From assembly GCA_020850475.1 (NCBI GenBank), contig JADZEO010000058.1:1-36470 (forward strand): a stretch of 36,470 nt of DNA, written 5' to 3'. The first letter of the stretch is position 1, and each line of letters opens with the position of its first letter. The notes under the pieces are model-generated. The model did no database searches. It was not told the DNA's origin and saw nothing but the letters and a program-made list of their open reading frames with translations. Shown here piece after piece: positions 1-9,900 of the stretch. Origin of the DNA: Bdellovibrionales bacterium. GTDB taxonomy: Bacteria > Bdellovibrionota > Bdellovibrionia > Bdellovibrionales > UBA1609. Position numbers and translations under genes: made by a program.

Positions 1-388
1 CTGACAACTCCCCACTGGCGATTGCGGTTTTGAGCTCCGGGATTTCGCGTGCGGCGCGGCCGACATTAATAAAATTATAGGCGACGCCTTCGCTGAGTCC
101 CAAAGCCTTGACCGCATACTGAAAGAGTGAGTTGTAACCGTAGCGCAAGTAGCCTTTGTGAGATTCAACTTCATCGAGAACTCGCAGCAATTCAATTTCG
201 GCGGTCTTCCATTTTGCCACCGCCGCCAGAGATTTGGCGTGAAGCTCTTGGATTTTAGGGGGCACCTCGACGTCGGATTGAGAGCCAACTTTAGGATCGA
301 CATTGGAACCACCAACTAAACCCACCGTTGAAATTGAATTCGTCGTTGTGAATTGATCGACAGTAGACATGGCCATTTGCTGATTCAT
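1..388 (-). CDS. HNH endonuclease/DUF222-like protein, N-terminal part only (runs off the window)
   Basis: An open frame starts at an ATG at 388-386 and stays open for 129 codons to the window edge, so only the N-terminus is visible. A GGGGGA ribosome binding site lies about 5 bases before the ATG. The protein opens with a polar, probably disordered stretch of about 45 residues. A helical segment follows with an ELLRVLDEVESHKGYLRYGY-type core, then SLFQYAVKALGLSEGVAYNF and GRAAREIPELKTAIASGELS. From family memory, this pattern (a 'how rough is my chromosome' type helical DNA-binding region) is the N-terminal half of HNH endonuclease/DUF222 proteins, which occur in many copies in Bdellovibrio-like genomes. 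The catalytic HNH part, if present, lies outside the window, so nuclease activity is inferred. The alternative start at codon 7 (ATG) has a poorer ribosome binding site. Confidence 0.62.
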   Translation of the reverse strand, partial: MNQQMAMSTVDQFTTTNSISTVGLVGGSNVDPKVGSQSDVEVPPKIQELHAKSLAAVAKWKTAEIELLRVLDEVESHKGYLRYGYNSLFQYAVKALGLSEGVAYNFINVGRAAREIPELKTAIASGELS

Positions 389-409
389 TTTTCCCCCGAC
401 ACCAAACCC

Positions 410-415
410 TTATAA
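410..415 (-). promoter_or_regulatory. Possible extended -10 promoter of the HNH/DUF222-like gene
   Basis: On the minus strand the sequence reads TGTTATAAG, that is a TGn extension plus TATAAG (hexamer 415-410). It lies about 21 bases before the ATG at 388. No good -35 element is seen at the expected distance, which is tolerated in extended -10 promoters. This would give a leader of about 15 bases that holds the GGGGGA site. Confidence 0.35.
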
Positions 416-735
416 CACGGGGTTTTGCGAGGACCATGATGAGTACCCGACCGACAGTTTGTGATTCGCGTTTTAAAATGCGCAGCCGGCTGACCACAAC
501 GTTGGCGTAGAAAAATTCAAAATTTTTTGAAACAAGACAATGGAACTAAATAGGTCAAGTTTTAAGAATACGATTTTGCTGTCAACCATTTTTTTAAAAG
601 TTTGCCAACCAGTCAGCCAGAAGATGAGCTGATGTTCCTAATCAGAGTCGCTAGCCTAGGCTACGTCAACCTCAGTCCCGCAGCCTCCTGCAAAGGACGT
701 AAGCGCTCGCCGCGAGTTGACCCGGGCCCGGGGAT

Positions 736-755
736 TGCCCCGCGCACGCGGGGCA
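736..755 (-). terminator. GC-rich hairpin after the subtilase gene, possible terminator without T-run
   Basis: A perfect 9-bp inverted repeat (TGCCCCGCG, 2-base centre, CGCGGGGCA) begins 16 bases beyond the subtilase stop codon. In practice it would fold as a 7-bp stem with a 6-base loop. No T-run follows on the minus strand, so intrinsic termination would be weak; it could instead protect the 3' end of the mRNA. Confidence 0.35.
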
Positions 756-770
756 GGCAACAGGAGTTCC

Positions 771-3700
771 TTAGTGAACTTCCACAATCCCGAGTGAAAT
801 TTCCCCGCCACCAAACACTGGCTTCACCACCACTTGCAAACGAGTTCCCGGTTCTTCTTTACTGATCCAAGGGATATCGAGCTGATTCGCTCCAGGTGCC
901 AGTCTCACTTGGGCAGCCGATGCGACCAAAGGTTCCTCCGCCTTTTCAAGCGGACGGCGGTAAAGCTGCCCCACCGCTTTGGTGCGATGCCAGTCACTAC
1001 CGGTATGCGAAAAGGGGCGGCAGACAAAACGCAACTTCCCCCCGACTTTGTCCTTGGAGATCATATAATTGAGGCCCCAAGTTTTGTGCGACTTCAAGTC
1101 GGCACTCACAAATTCAGTCAGACACTCAGTAAAACCAAAACTCATATCACTGGGTTCAACCGTGTTGACCTCGAGCTCGTAGACACCTGGTTCGGTGATC
1201 GCAAATTCCGCGACAAAATCTCCACTGGAATCAAGACCGGTGACCACCGTTCCCGCCGGAGTGGGCGCTCGGAGTAGTTCCACTCGAACTTTCTCGCCCA
1301 CTCGACCGTGGTTGAATACTTTGAGCTTGCCCGTGTCACTGCCTTCGGGTTGGGCCACCACCTGAGTCGCCAGTTGCAATTGCAAGGGTGCCGCTTCGAT
1401 CTCGAGAGGAAACACCGCCTCGGTTCCCACTGCTCGCGCCAGGGTCAGTTGATAATCCCCGGTCTTCGCCGTGGGCATAAAAAACTCTTCCTCGTCCGCC
1501 GGTCCCCAAAAGCTCGGAATTTGGCCAATTCCCATGGGATCAAAAAATTCAAGAGACAAAAAGTTTCTCCTCACATCACTGATGGCGGTCCGAATCCGGT
1601 AGCCCGCAACGCGCGGATCAGCGCCAAGATGAACTCGAACTGCATCGCGAGTCTCTAAATTAAATTGCATTCTGTGGGGGCTGTCCCAGGGGCGATCATC
1701 CACCACAGTGAAGGGAATCGTGTGAAGCCTCAGTCCCGACGACTCATCGATCAGATGGACTTCACCCAAGAACTCCTGACCCGGCCGCGACTGCATTTTT
1801 TCCGCGAGAAATTTGCCGTTCACTCTCACTCCCAGGCGAGCCATCCCCACACTGAGCCAGCCTCGGGCCGGGCCGCTCAGCCACGGAGCTGAGTATTCGA
1901 TCTTGAGTGGTCGCAACAGATTTTCGCCGACGGCCGCTGCCACTTTGGGAGACAAAACGCCGGTGACTCGGACTCTGACTTCGAGATCTTCGGCGACTTC
2001 GCGGGCGTGGAGAAAGGCGCCTCTTTGCGCCAAATCGTCTGGGCCCTTGAGGGGAGCAACCACGGTTTTTACGCGGATGAACTGAAGGCCTGCAATGAGT
2101 TGCCGATAAATCTCGATCGCTTTCGGCAATTTGGGCAGTCCGTAACCTTGATCGACAAAAGCTGTGCCATTGAGCGGCTGTCCGCTCAAGCGCAAGGCAT
2201 GCACAACGGTTTCGGCATCAATGGGAAGACCCAACTGTTTAAGTCCTGAGATTAAGACAACCGCCGCGCCGGCCAAGGCGGGAGATGCGGAACTCGTGCC
2301 ACTAAATGCTTGAAATGCATTTTCGGGACCGGCGTGAGTGAGGCTTGAAAGAGGTGCCAGTAGCAGCGGCCCTCCGCCTCCGTCAGGACCCGGCCCGCGC
2401 GAAGAATAATAAATCACCCGCCCTTGCTCAGGAAGCCCCGTGACCCCATGAACATACTCATCGAGTTCGCGACTCACAAAGGCCCCGGCCACCAAAACAT
2501 TGTCGGGGTATATGCTGCGACGGTTAAGTGAGTTTAGTCCAGGGCCGTTGTTACCCGCCGAAAAGCTGATCACAAAGTTGTACTTTTTAACTAGGGCTGA
2601 AATGGCGGTCGCCATAAACTCTTGCGCCGCCACTGACTCAAAGAAGAGACTGTAGCTGATATTGACCACCTCAACCTTTTGCTCGCCCAACCACTCAAGT
2701 GAGCGGACAAAACTGCCAATCGTGTAAAAGCCATCTTCAAAGTTTTTATCCGGCACCGAAAAGTCGACATCCATCAGTTGAGCGCCTGGGGCCATCCCGT
2801 CAAAGCGCCCTCCAATTTGATGCCCCACCATGACCGAAGCAACGCCTTCGCCGTGGCTATCCCCTGAACTTTCGCCTTCTGACAATCGGACGACGGCGTC
2901 GGCTTCATTGAATTCGGCTACGACCGGCACCCCTTTTTCCCGTCGCCAATATCCATATTCCCCAGTCGCCTTAAAGGACCCAAAACAATCAGAGTCGGAC
3001 TTGTCGTTGGCATCGGCATCAAGACAGATGCGGGTTTGATCGCCTTTCTTGACAACTACGACCGCAATTTTAGTTTGCTTGCCGTCGGCATTGAGATCAA
3101 AAGTTTGCCCGTCATAGCTCTTAAGTGAAGCTTCATCGAGCACTCCTTCCCAAGCTGTATCGTAGCTCTCGGTGACCGTTTGAAAATACGGCGAGGCGGT
3201 TTTGGCATCCGCAATCAACTTGACCTGAGTATCGAGCAAATGGCTCGGCCAATGATGCTGAAGAAACTTGCGTTTACCTTCGGTGGTCCTTTGGAATCCT
3301 GAACCCGATGGCGCTACGCCATCGTCGATCACTCCGGCTAAAACCCCGCGGCCGTCAAAGGTGGGATGATTCTTCAGTAACTCTGGTAGCGCAAAGTCTT
3401 TGCGCGCCAGGTAGTAAACCTGTTCGTCGGGTTCATCGGCGGCCGTTGGTTTTGTAGCTCGCAGGCGAGTCGAAGCCGGCAACCAACGGGCCGAGCGATC
3501 CACACGCAGTCGATTGATTTTGTCATGATCGCCACGGATTTCGAGGACGTGATCACCGCGGACTGCTAAGCCCGCCTCGCGGGCCTGCTTGATTAGCTCC
3601 GCTGCCGAATCGCTGATCATCAAGATCCCGGCTTGCCCTTCGGCCTGAGTCACCGGTCGAACCGACGCCAGTGTGCGGCTGAATTTTTCTTGAGAGGAAC

Positions 3701-3773
3701 AACTAAAAATCAACCCCGGCAGAATCGCCAAGAGTCCCACTCGCCCAGACCACCCCACCCCGATTTTCCTCAT
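771..3773 (-). CDS. Subtilisin-family (S8) serine protease lipoprotein, tripeptidyl peptidase II-like
   Basis: A 1000-residue secreted serine protease. A lipoprotein signal peptide ends in the lipobox IFSC (Cys25). The S8 catalytic triad is complete: Asp150 (GVIDDG), His307 (DSHGEG) and Ser494 (SGTSSASP), with the oxyanion Asn408 in SAGNNGPG. An insert of about 150 residues separates Asp and His, whereas classic subtilisins have about 30. This insert, FDGRGV before the Asp, and the roughly 480-residue beta-rich C-terminal part resemble tripeptidyl peptidase II more than secreted subtilisins. The insert carries Asp-rich DLNADGK and DADANDKSDSD stretches that may bind calcium. The likely site of action is the cell surface or periplasm, degrading host or prey protein. 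The ATG start has GGGGGTAA just upstream. It lies 127 bp downstream of the alpha-2-macroglobulin gene on the same strand and may share its transcript. The protease call is firm; the TPPII subgroup is less so. Confidence 0.88.
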   Translation of the reverse strand: MRKIGVGWSGRVGLLAILPGLIFSCSSQEKFSRTLASVRPVTQAEGQAGILMISDSAAELIKQAREAGLAVRGDHVLEIRGDHDKINRLRVDRSARWLPASTRLRATKPTAADEPDEQVYYLARKDFALPELLKNHPTFDGRGVLAGVIDDGVAPSGSGFQRTTEGKRKFLQHHWPSHLLDTQVKLIADAKTASPYFQTVTESYDTAWEGVLDEASLKSYDGQTFDLNADGKQTKIAVVVVKKGDQTRICLDADANDKSDSDCFGSFKATGEYGYWRREKGVPVVAEFNEADAVVRLSEGESSGDSHGEGVASVMVGHQIGGRFDGMAPGAQLMDVDFSVPDKNFEDGFYTIGSFVRSLEWLGEQKVEVVNISYSLFFESVAAQEFMATAISALVKKYNFVISFSAGNNGPGLNSLNRRSIYPDNVLVAGAFVSRELDEYVHGVTGLPEQGRVIYYSSRGPGPDGGGGPLLLAPLSSLTHAGPENAFQAFSGTSSASPALAGAAVVLISGLKQLGLPIDAETVVHALRLSGQPLNGTAFVDQGYGLPKLPKAIEIYRQLIAGLQFIRVKTVVAPLKGPDDLAQRGAFLHAREVAEDLEVRVRVTGVLSPKVAAAVGENLLRPLKIEYSAPWLSGPARGWLSVGMARLGVRVNGKFLAEKMQSRPGQEFLGEVHLIDESSGLRLHTIPFTVVDDRPWDSPHRMQFNLETRDAVRVHLGADPRVAGYRIRTAISDVRRNFLSLEFFDPMGIGQIPSFWGPADEEEFFMPTAKTGDYQLTLARAVGTEAVFPLEIEAAPLQLQLATQVVAQPEGSDTGKLKVFNHGRVGEKVRVELLRAPTPAGTVVTGLDSSGDFVAEFAITEPGVYELEVNTVEPSDMSFGFTECLTEFVSADLKSHKTWGLNYMISKDKVGGKLRFVCRPFSHTGSDWHRTKAVGQLYRRPLEKAEEPLVASAAQVRLAPGANQLDIPWISKEEPGTRLQVVVKPVFGGGEISLGIVEVH

Positions 3774-3791
3774 GAATTACCCCCAATTGGG

Positions 3792-3811
3792 CCTTCTTAG
3801 CAGAAAGAAGG
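3792..3811 (-). other. Hairpin between the macroglobulin and subtilase genes
   Basis: CCTTCTT, six bases (AGCAGA), AAGAAGG forms a 7-bp stem in the 127-bp gap between the alpha-2-macroglobulin stop (3901) and the subtilase start (3773). There is no T-run on the minus strand. It may attenuate or process read-through from the upstream gene, or be chance. Confidence 0.25.
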
Positions 3812-3900
3812 GGGGCAGTTCACGCCCCATTCATCAGGCTTGTAAAATCTGCCCCTCACTTTACTGCCTCGTGGTGGCCCGCCGAGGATCAGTTGAAGGA

Positions 3901-6900
3901 TTATTGGACCTCAATCAGGTGACCGGCTGAGTAGGCTCCAAATTCGGGCGCATACATGGCCTGAATAACCGCCGGACCCACTCGGAAAACCCCCGCCATG
4001 TTAGCTTTGACCCGATATTTTAGGGTGTACTCGCCCGCCGGTAGCCACTCTATAAAAAAGTGAGTGGCGCTATCGCGAATTTCTTCATAGCGTGCGAGCC
4101 CCAAATCCCAAGCCCATTTCGAAACTGCAATCCCTGGTTCCAGGCCCGCCGCACGTGGATCGCGCAAGTGCACATATTCCATGGCCTGCTTGGATCGCAG
4201 TGAAAGCTGCACTTCGATTTCATCCCCCACTTTGACCTTGGTTCCAGCCGTGAGCGGCGTCAAAACCATTTTTTGGTCTTTCGTGGATCGAACATAATAG
4301 GAACGAGCCACTTGTAGAAAATCCCCATCGCCCTGGGTTGGGAGTTTCTCGGTAGAGAAGTGCCAGGTGGCCGAAACAAAGCCCAGATTGCTGTCGGTTT
4401 TCTCGGCCTGCACGACCGACATTTCTTTAGGCTTGATCAAGTGACCCGGAATCACCCATTGCTTGGATTTTCCGGTGTATTCGTTGGGCTTAAAAATATA
4501 CTCTTGGGTTTCTTTGCCCACCTTGAGTTTAACTCGCTCCTCAACGCCGATGAGCTTTTCCTGCTTGAGGTAATAAGTCAAAGCATACAATACCTCAGCG
4601 GTTGCGCGAGTTGACTTCCAGTGACTGAGTTTTTTATTGAGAAACAGCCACTGCACCAATCCGTCACGCCGCGGGTCCTGGGGATTGAGTTCCGTGAGAG
4701 CTCGGAGCGCGTAGGCATGGCCTTCAATGGTATCGTTGTACCAAAGCCAAGCGCGATCCTCGGCAATCCAAAAAGTGCCTTCGTCTTCGTTGGTTTTGGA
4801 CGAATCCATGATGGAATCCATCAGGAGCTTAGCATCCGCCGCACGTTTGTGGCGCTGCAGAGTCAAAGCCAGCTGAGCCTTAGTCAGCGGAGCAACCTTC
4901 TTCCAGTGAGCAAAGGTGTACTCAAGAATCTTTTGCCTCTCGCCTTCAGAGAAAAAATTCCCGGTCCACGAGGCATCGGGATAAGAACTGGCCACGTAGT
5001 TAAGAAAAACTAAGAACTCAACACCGAGGTCTTCCCACTTGGTGGTGCGCAAATGCTGACCTAAATATCCCCAGGCTTTAACCACCATGTCTTTAGGCAG
5101 CGATCCGCCGAGCTCCGTAATTTTTGAAAACCCGTGAACGACCAACAAAGTCATGTAGGGCGAGGGAGCGCCGCCAGGGTACCAAGGAAATGAACCATTA
5201 GCAGTCTGAGCTTCTTTCAGCTTACGCAACGACGACTCGCGCTGCTGCAACGCCACTTTGGGATCCAAGACCTTGATCAACTCATCCTGTTGGCGCGAAC
5301 CACCCTCGGCATCGGCCATCCACGGACTTTCTTCCAACATTAACAAGCGATTGGGATCGTCGGCCCGCCACTTTTCAAACTGGGTTGAGCGAGACTTGGC
5401 AAACTTGGCGGCCATTTCTTTGACTAAGGGATGAGTCCCAAAAACTTGAGTTAAGATTGCGGTCGAAACAAAGCGATTGAGCGTTTGCTCGATGCACTCG
5501 TAAGGGAAATTAACCAAATAAGGAACGGCCGAGAGCACTGAATACAACAGCTGGGCATCGACCGTCATCACCAGCTGTTTATTGATCAATGAGGAGTCAT
5601 CACCTTTAGCCATATCGGGGAATTTCAGTTCCCGGACTTTGCCCTTTCTTAAGGCCGCAAATCGCGACTGAAGGAGATGCATTCGGCTCGGCAAAATTGG
5701 CAGTGGGCGCTCTTCGCCGTCGGTCATTTGACCCGCTTTTCCTTTGATCGTGACTTTAACCATTCCCAATTGCGGCGGAACCACTAAGTTCAGGGTGGCA
5801 TTGGCCGACCCTTGGGCCGGAACTTTAACGGTCTGTGACCACACTTCGCCTTTGTGGCCAAACTGCGAAAGTACACTCTTTCCTGTCTCCGGGTTTTCAA
5901 TCGTTCCGGTGAGCTCGACCGTCAGGGGCGCCTTGCCCGCATTTTGGACGACAATTTTGAGTGCTGCTCGATCTCCTTCTCGCACAAAGCGGGGCATGTA
6001 GGGACGAACCATCAAGTCTTTGACCGTCTGAACATCCGCCTGGGCTTTGCCGCTTTGTACGCTCGAAGAAAGTGCGTGGGCCCACACTCGCCAGCTGGTG
6101 ACTGAATCAGGAACTTGAAACTCAACACTCACCTGACCTTGGCCGTTCCACTTGAGATGCGGCTGCCAAAAGGCCGTTTCACTAAAATTCGATCGAACAG
6201 GCGCCGGAGCTGGGGGTTGTAAGCCGGCTCTGTTTAATGCGCCCGCCCCAACAACTCCAAATGCGGCCTCCTTGGCGGGTGCGGACTCCTCACTCTTTGC
6301 TAACCTCGCAGCCTTTGCCGAAACGGGGGCTGAGGCGGGTACGGAGGCGTCCGCCTCATAGGCCGCAACTTCGGCCCTGTCGTCCATTTCCATGGGCGCA
6401 CCAGCACTCGACATCATATCATTGCCACCGCGCATCCCAAGTCCACCAATCCCATAATTGGCGAACGACTTTAAAAAATCACCATGAAAGCTCGGTCCCC
6501 CACCACTGTACCAACCGTAGCCCAAAAGAGAAAAACCAGGTGCCATATGCAAGTGAACTTCATCCGGATAGCCATTGTAGGATTTCGTAGGATAATGATC
6601 CAAGGGCGAGCCGGGAAAGTGAGGCGCAAAGGCCTCGAGACTTCGATCATACATGTAGGCTAACAACTCGCCGGCTTGCAACCCACCCGAGTCACTTGGC
6701 GCGCCCACCTTGATCGACCACTTCTCGCGAGCACCAGGCTCCATCTTCTGGCGAATGCGTTCAAATTCAACCTTGAGTTCCTTATTGTCCCAAGGCACGT
6801 GAATATTTAAAGGGATCGTCACTCGTTGGAAATCGCGAATGACCTTCGCGTCGATAAAAAAACCGCCCCGCCACTCCGGCGTCACTTTGAAGTCAAAGAA

Positions 6901-9900
6901 GATTCCTTGCTTGGCGATGCGACGAATTTCGCGCAGGGTCTTGTCCGCTCCATGACCCATTTGGAATTCCAGTGCCTGTTGCGGCATTCCGCTATAGACC
7001 AGCATCCGCGCGGTCTCGCCCACTTTGTAGCTTGATTTTTCAGCGACCACGACGAGGGGCAGTTGCAATTCCAGCCCTTTGCCCACCACCAAAAAGTCAT
7101 GAGTGGTCTTGGCTTCTTTGCCAAAGCGATCATGAGTTTCGTACTCGATGCGATAGGGTCCCGGCGGCAAAGGGTTTAGTTGAATGGCCCCTTTGCCATC
7201 TTTACCGTGATTCACTTTGCCCGATTGCACCATCGCCCCACTCTTCCACTGGAAGAGAACCTGTTGCCAGTTGTAGGTGGTCTCCCAGCGGGCATTGCGG
7301 AAGTCATCGTCATGCAGGTAGCGATGCCGTTCCGGAATCGGCCGCGGAATTTCAGCAGGCATGTTTACTGATTTCGGTTGGTTCAGGCCGACGATTCGGT
7401 AGCGTCCCACGCCTGCTTGCGGATTGCCGTCCAGCGTACTCAAACTCACTTGAAATTGGGCGCGAACTTTACTGTCGAAGAAATTAACTTCACGACTCAC
7501 TTGCGCCTGGACCGCCACAAAGCCCACTTGGAAGCTCTTCGCCCCACTGCGCGTCTCACCGCCCTCGTCAGTGACATCGACATTCACCAGATAAGAATAG
7601 GACATTTGCTTTTTTTCTTCTTCCGGATCGGCTTCCGGGACGAAAGGAATTTTCAAGTCACCGGTGGCCGAAAGACTTCCCTCGCCTGCGGCGATAATTT
7701 GATTTTGTCCCGCCGTGGAATGTCCCCAGTAATACCAACCCCACCACCACGGATAGATCTTTTGCCGCGAGACCGTCCAGCGGAACTTGCCTGCGGTGAC
7801 TGGCAACCCATGGTAGTACTTCACCGAACCCATTACCACCGCAGGCGTGTTCACCCGCATGGGTTTTTCTGATTGGCCAACCGTCACTTCAAAAGTGGGC
7901 CGCTTATACTCTTCCACTCGCAGGCTGGTTTGTCCCACGCGGCTGGGAGTCCGCTGGGCCAGCAGGTTCCACACTCCCAGGAGACGGCCCGCCGGAATTT
8001 CAAACGATCCGCTTGCCGTTCCATATTCGTTGGTTCGGATTTTTTGCTTTTTTACTTCTTTGTAATTCGCGTCTCTGAGTATGACTTCCATCTCGGTGTT
8101 GGCAAAAGGCTTATATTGACCTTGGTTGGGGGGACCATGAAAGGAAACCACCTTCCACATCACCACCTGATTGGGGCGGTAGATGCTGCGGTCGGTGTAG
8201 AGCATATGAACTTCTTGTTCCCCTTCTTTGCCCACCGAATAAAAGCTCATGCCATTGGGAATGACCGCCACGTCCTCGCCCTTTTGGGCGAACAAATAAT
8301 ATGAGCCGCTCGACTCCGACCCTTTGACTCGGGCCTCGCCGTCCTTATTGGTCGAGCTCGTGGACTCAAGCCGATGTCCGGTTCGCCAGTCAAAACGGTA
8401 GAGACGCAATTCGACGTTGCCGAGACGTTCCCCACTGCGGCCGTCAAAGGAGCGCACCCACCAGCTGCCGTCGCGGGTACGTTCGGTGGCCAGAGTCAGA
8501 TGAGTTTGGATAAAATGAACTCCTGACACGCGATTGTTAGTTTGTTCCTCGAAGCTTGGCAGGCTCGAAGCAACGATGAGGTAATAGCCTTTGGCTTTGA
8601 GGGGCGGTACCACCAACCGCCGATGCTCACGGTAGTCTTTGGTCGGCTGAAGATCGACTTCCCATTGCACTGTTGGCTTTTGACTCTTCATCAGGTCCAA
8701 GATTTGTTGGGAATTCGGAAAAAAGTTGTAATCTTTTTCGGCCGTCGCCATTTTTTCCAGATCGACTCGATAAGCCCGCAAATAAAGTTTTTTAAGATTT
8801 TTATATTCAATTTTGATTGACGGCCGCTCCGAGGCATCACTCAACATACTTTGTAATTGATAGCTCGGGTCTCGGATTTCCGCAGCTAAGTGGCGACACA
8901 TTTCAGCTCCGAGAGACTGTGGCGCCACTTTTTGTCCCCTCTCGGCCCAATCAATGGCTTCGACCAAGGCCTCAGGGTCGGTCTCTTGGGAACGCGCTCG
9001 GGCATAGTCGTAAAAGGCCTTGGCCTTCCACGGAACTTGCGGCGCCGACTCCGCCACTTGACGAAGAACCTTCATCACCCGCGTGCGCCGCGAGCCTGCT
9101 TCGTTAAATTGTGATAAGAGCAACAAGACTCTCTGCAAACGGGCTTCGAGAGCGGCTTCCTCACGTTTTTGTTCGTGGTGCCAACTCTCCAAATCACTGA
9201 GTAAACGATTGGCGCGCTCCAATGGGTGCATTTTGAGCCAACCTTCAAATTGGGCAAAGTCGGAGCGATTGGCCTTAAGCTCGGTTGCCAAGTTGATGCG
9301 GTAGACTTCATTACCCTGTGCCGGAGTCCAAAATCCGGAGTCGCGCAAAAATTCCACCCACTGATAGGTGACGAAATCATACCAGGTTGAGCGCACCGAT
9401 TCCGGAAAGCTGTTGCGGGTGATGAATTCCCCGGCCGTACCAAGGGGGGAGTTTCCCCATTGCTTGCGACCTTTCCACAACTCCCAGAGTTGCATTTCAA
9501 TTTCACGGGCAATTCGCTCGAGGCTCCACTGCTTAAGATCCAAATCGCCACCGGTATCGACGGTTTCGCGAGTGCGAATTTCATAAGCATATTGGCCGAC
9601 GTATTGGCGTAAAGCATGAACATAGTAGATTTGGAGCAGGGCCTGAGCTTCGGCCCCCACTGGCCAGGCGGTCGTTCGTAAACTCTTGAGCGCCGTCTCA
9701 TACCCATGGAGTCCCAATTGCAATTGCGTGCGTTTGACTAACAGGCGGGCTTGTTCCAGACCCGTGGCCTTATTGGCTTTGATGGTGTCTTCCAGTTGAG
9801 TCAGTGCCTCTTGGTACTTCTGCTCTCCCGTCAGGCGTTCCACTTGGTCAAACACCGGGAGCTGAGTCGGAGGAAATTTAAGATCCTTAGTCGAGTCCGA

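Larger units (their letters stand above)
389..770. other. 382-bp intergenic stretch with an A/T-rich half and a palindrome-rich half
   Basis: No convincing gene was found here. Bases about 505-600 are A/T rich (runs such as AAAATTCAAAATTTTTTGAA). Bases 640-760 are G/C rich and hold three short palindromes: TAGCCTAGGCTA at 652-663, CCCGGGCCCGGG at 721-732, and TGCCCCGCG/CGCGGGGCA at 736-755. The region lies just past the 3' end of the subtilase gene, so it may contain that gene's transcription end and the promoter of the HNH-like gene. A short plus-strand frame from 602 runs into the subtilase gene and lacks a ribosome binding site, so it is not called. Confidence 0.5.

Noticed and set aside
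602-865. Plus-strand 87-codon frame in the first intergenic region
   Set aside because: It starts at TTG, lacks a ribosome binding site, and runs into the end of the well-supported subtilase gene.
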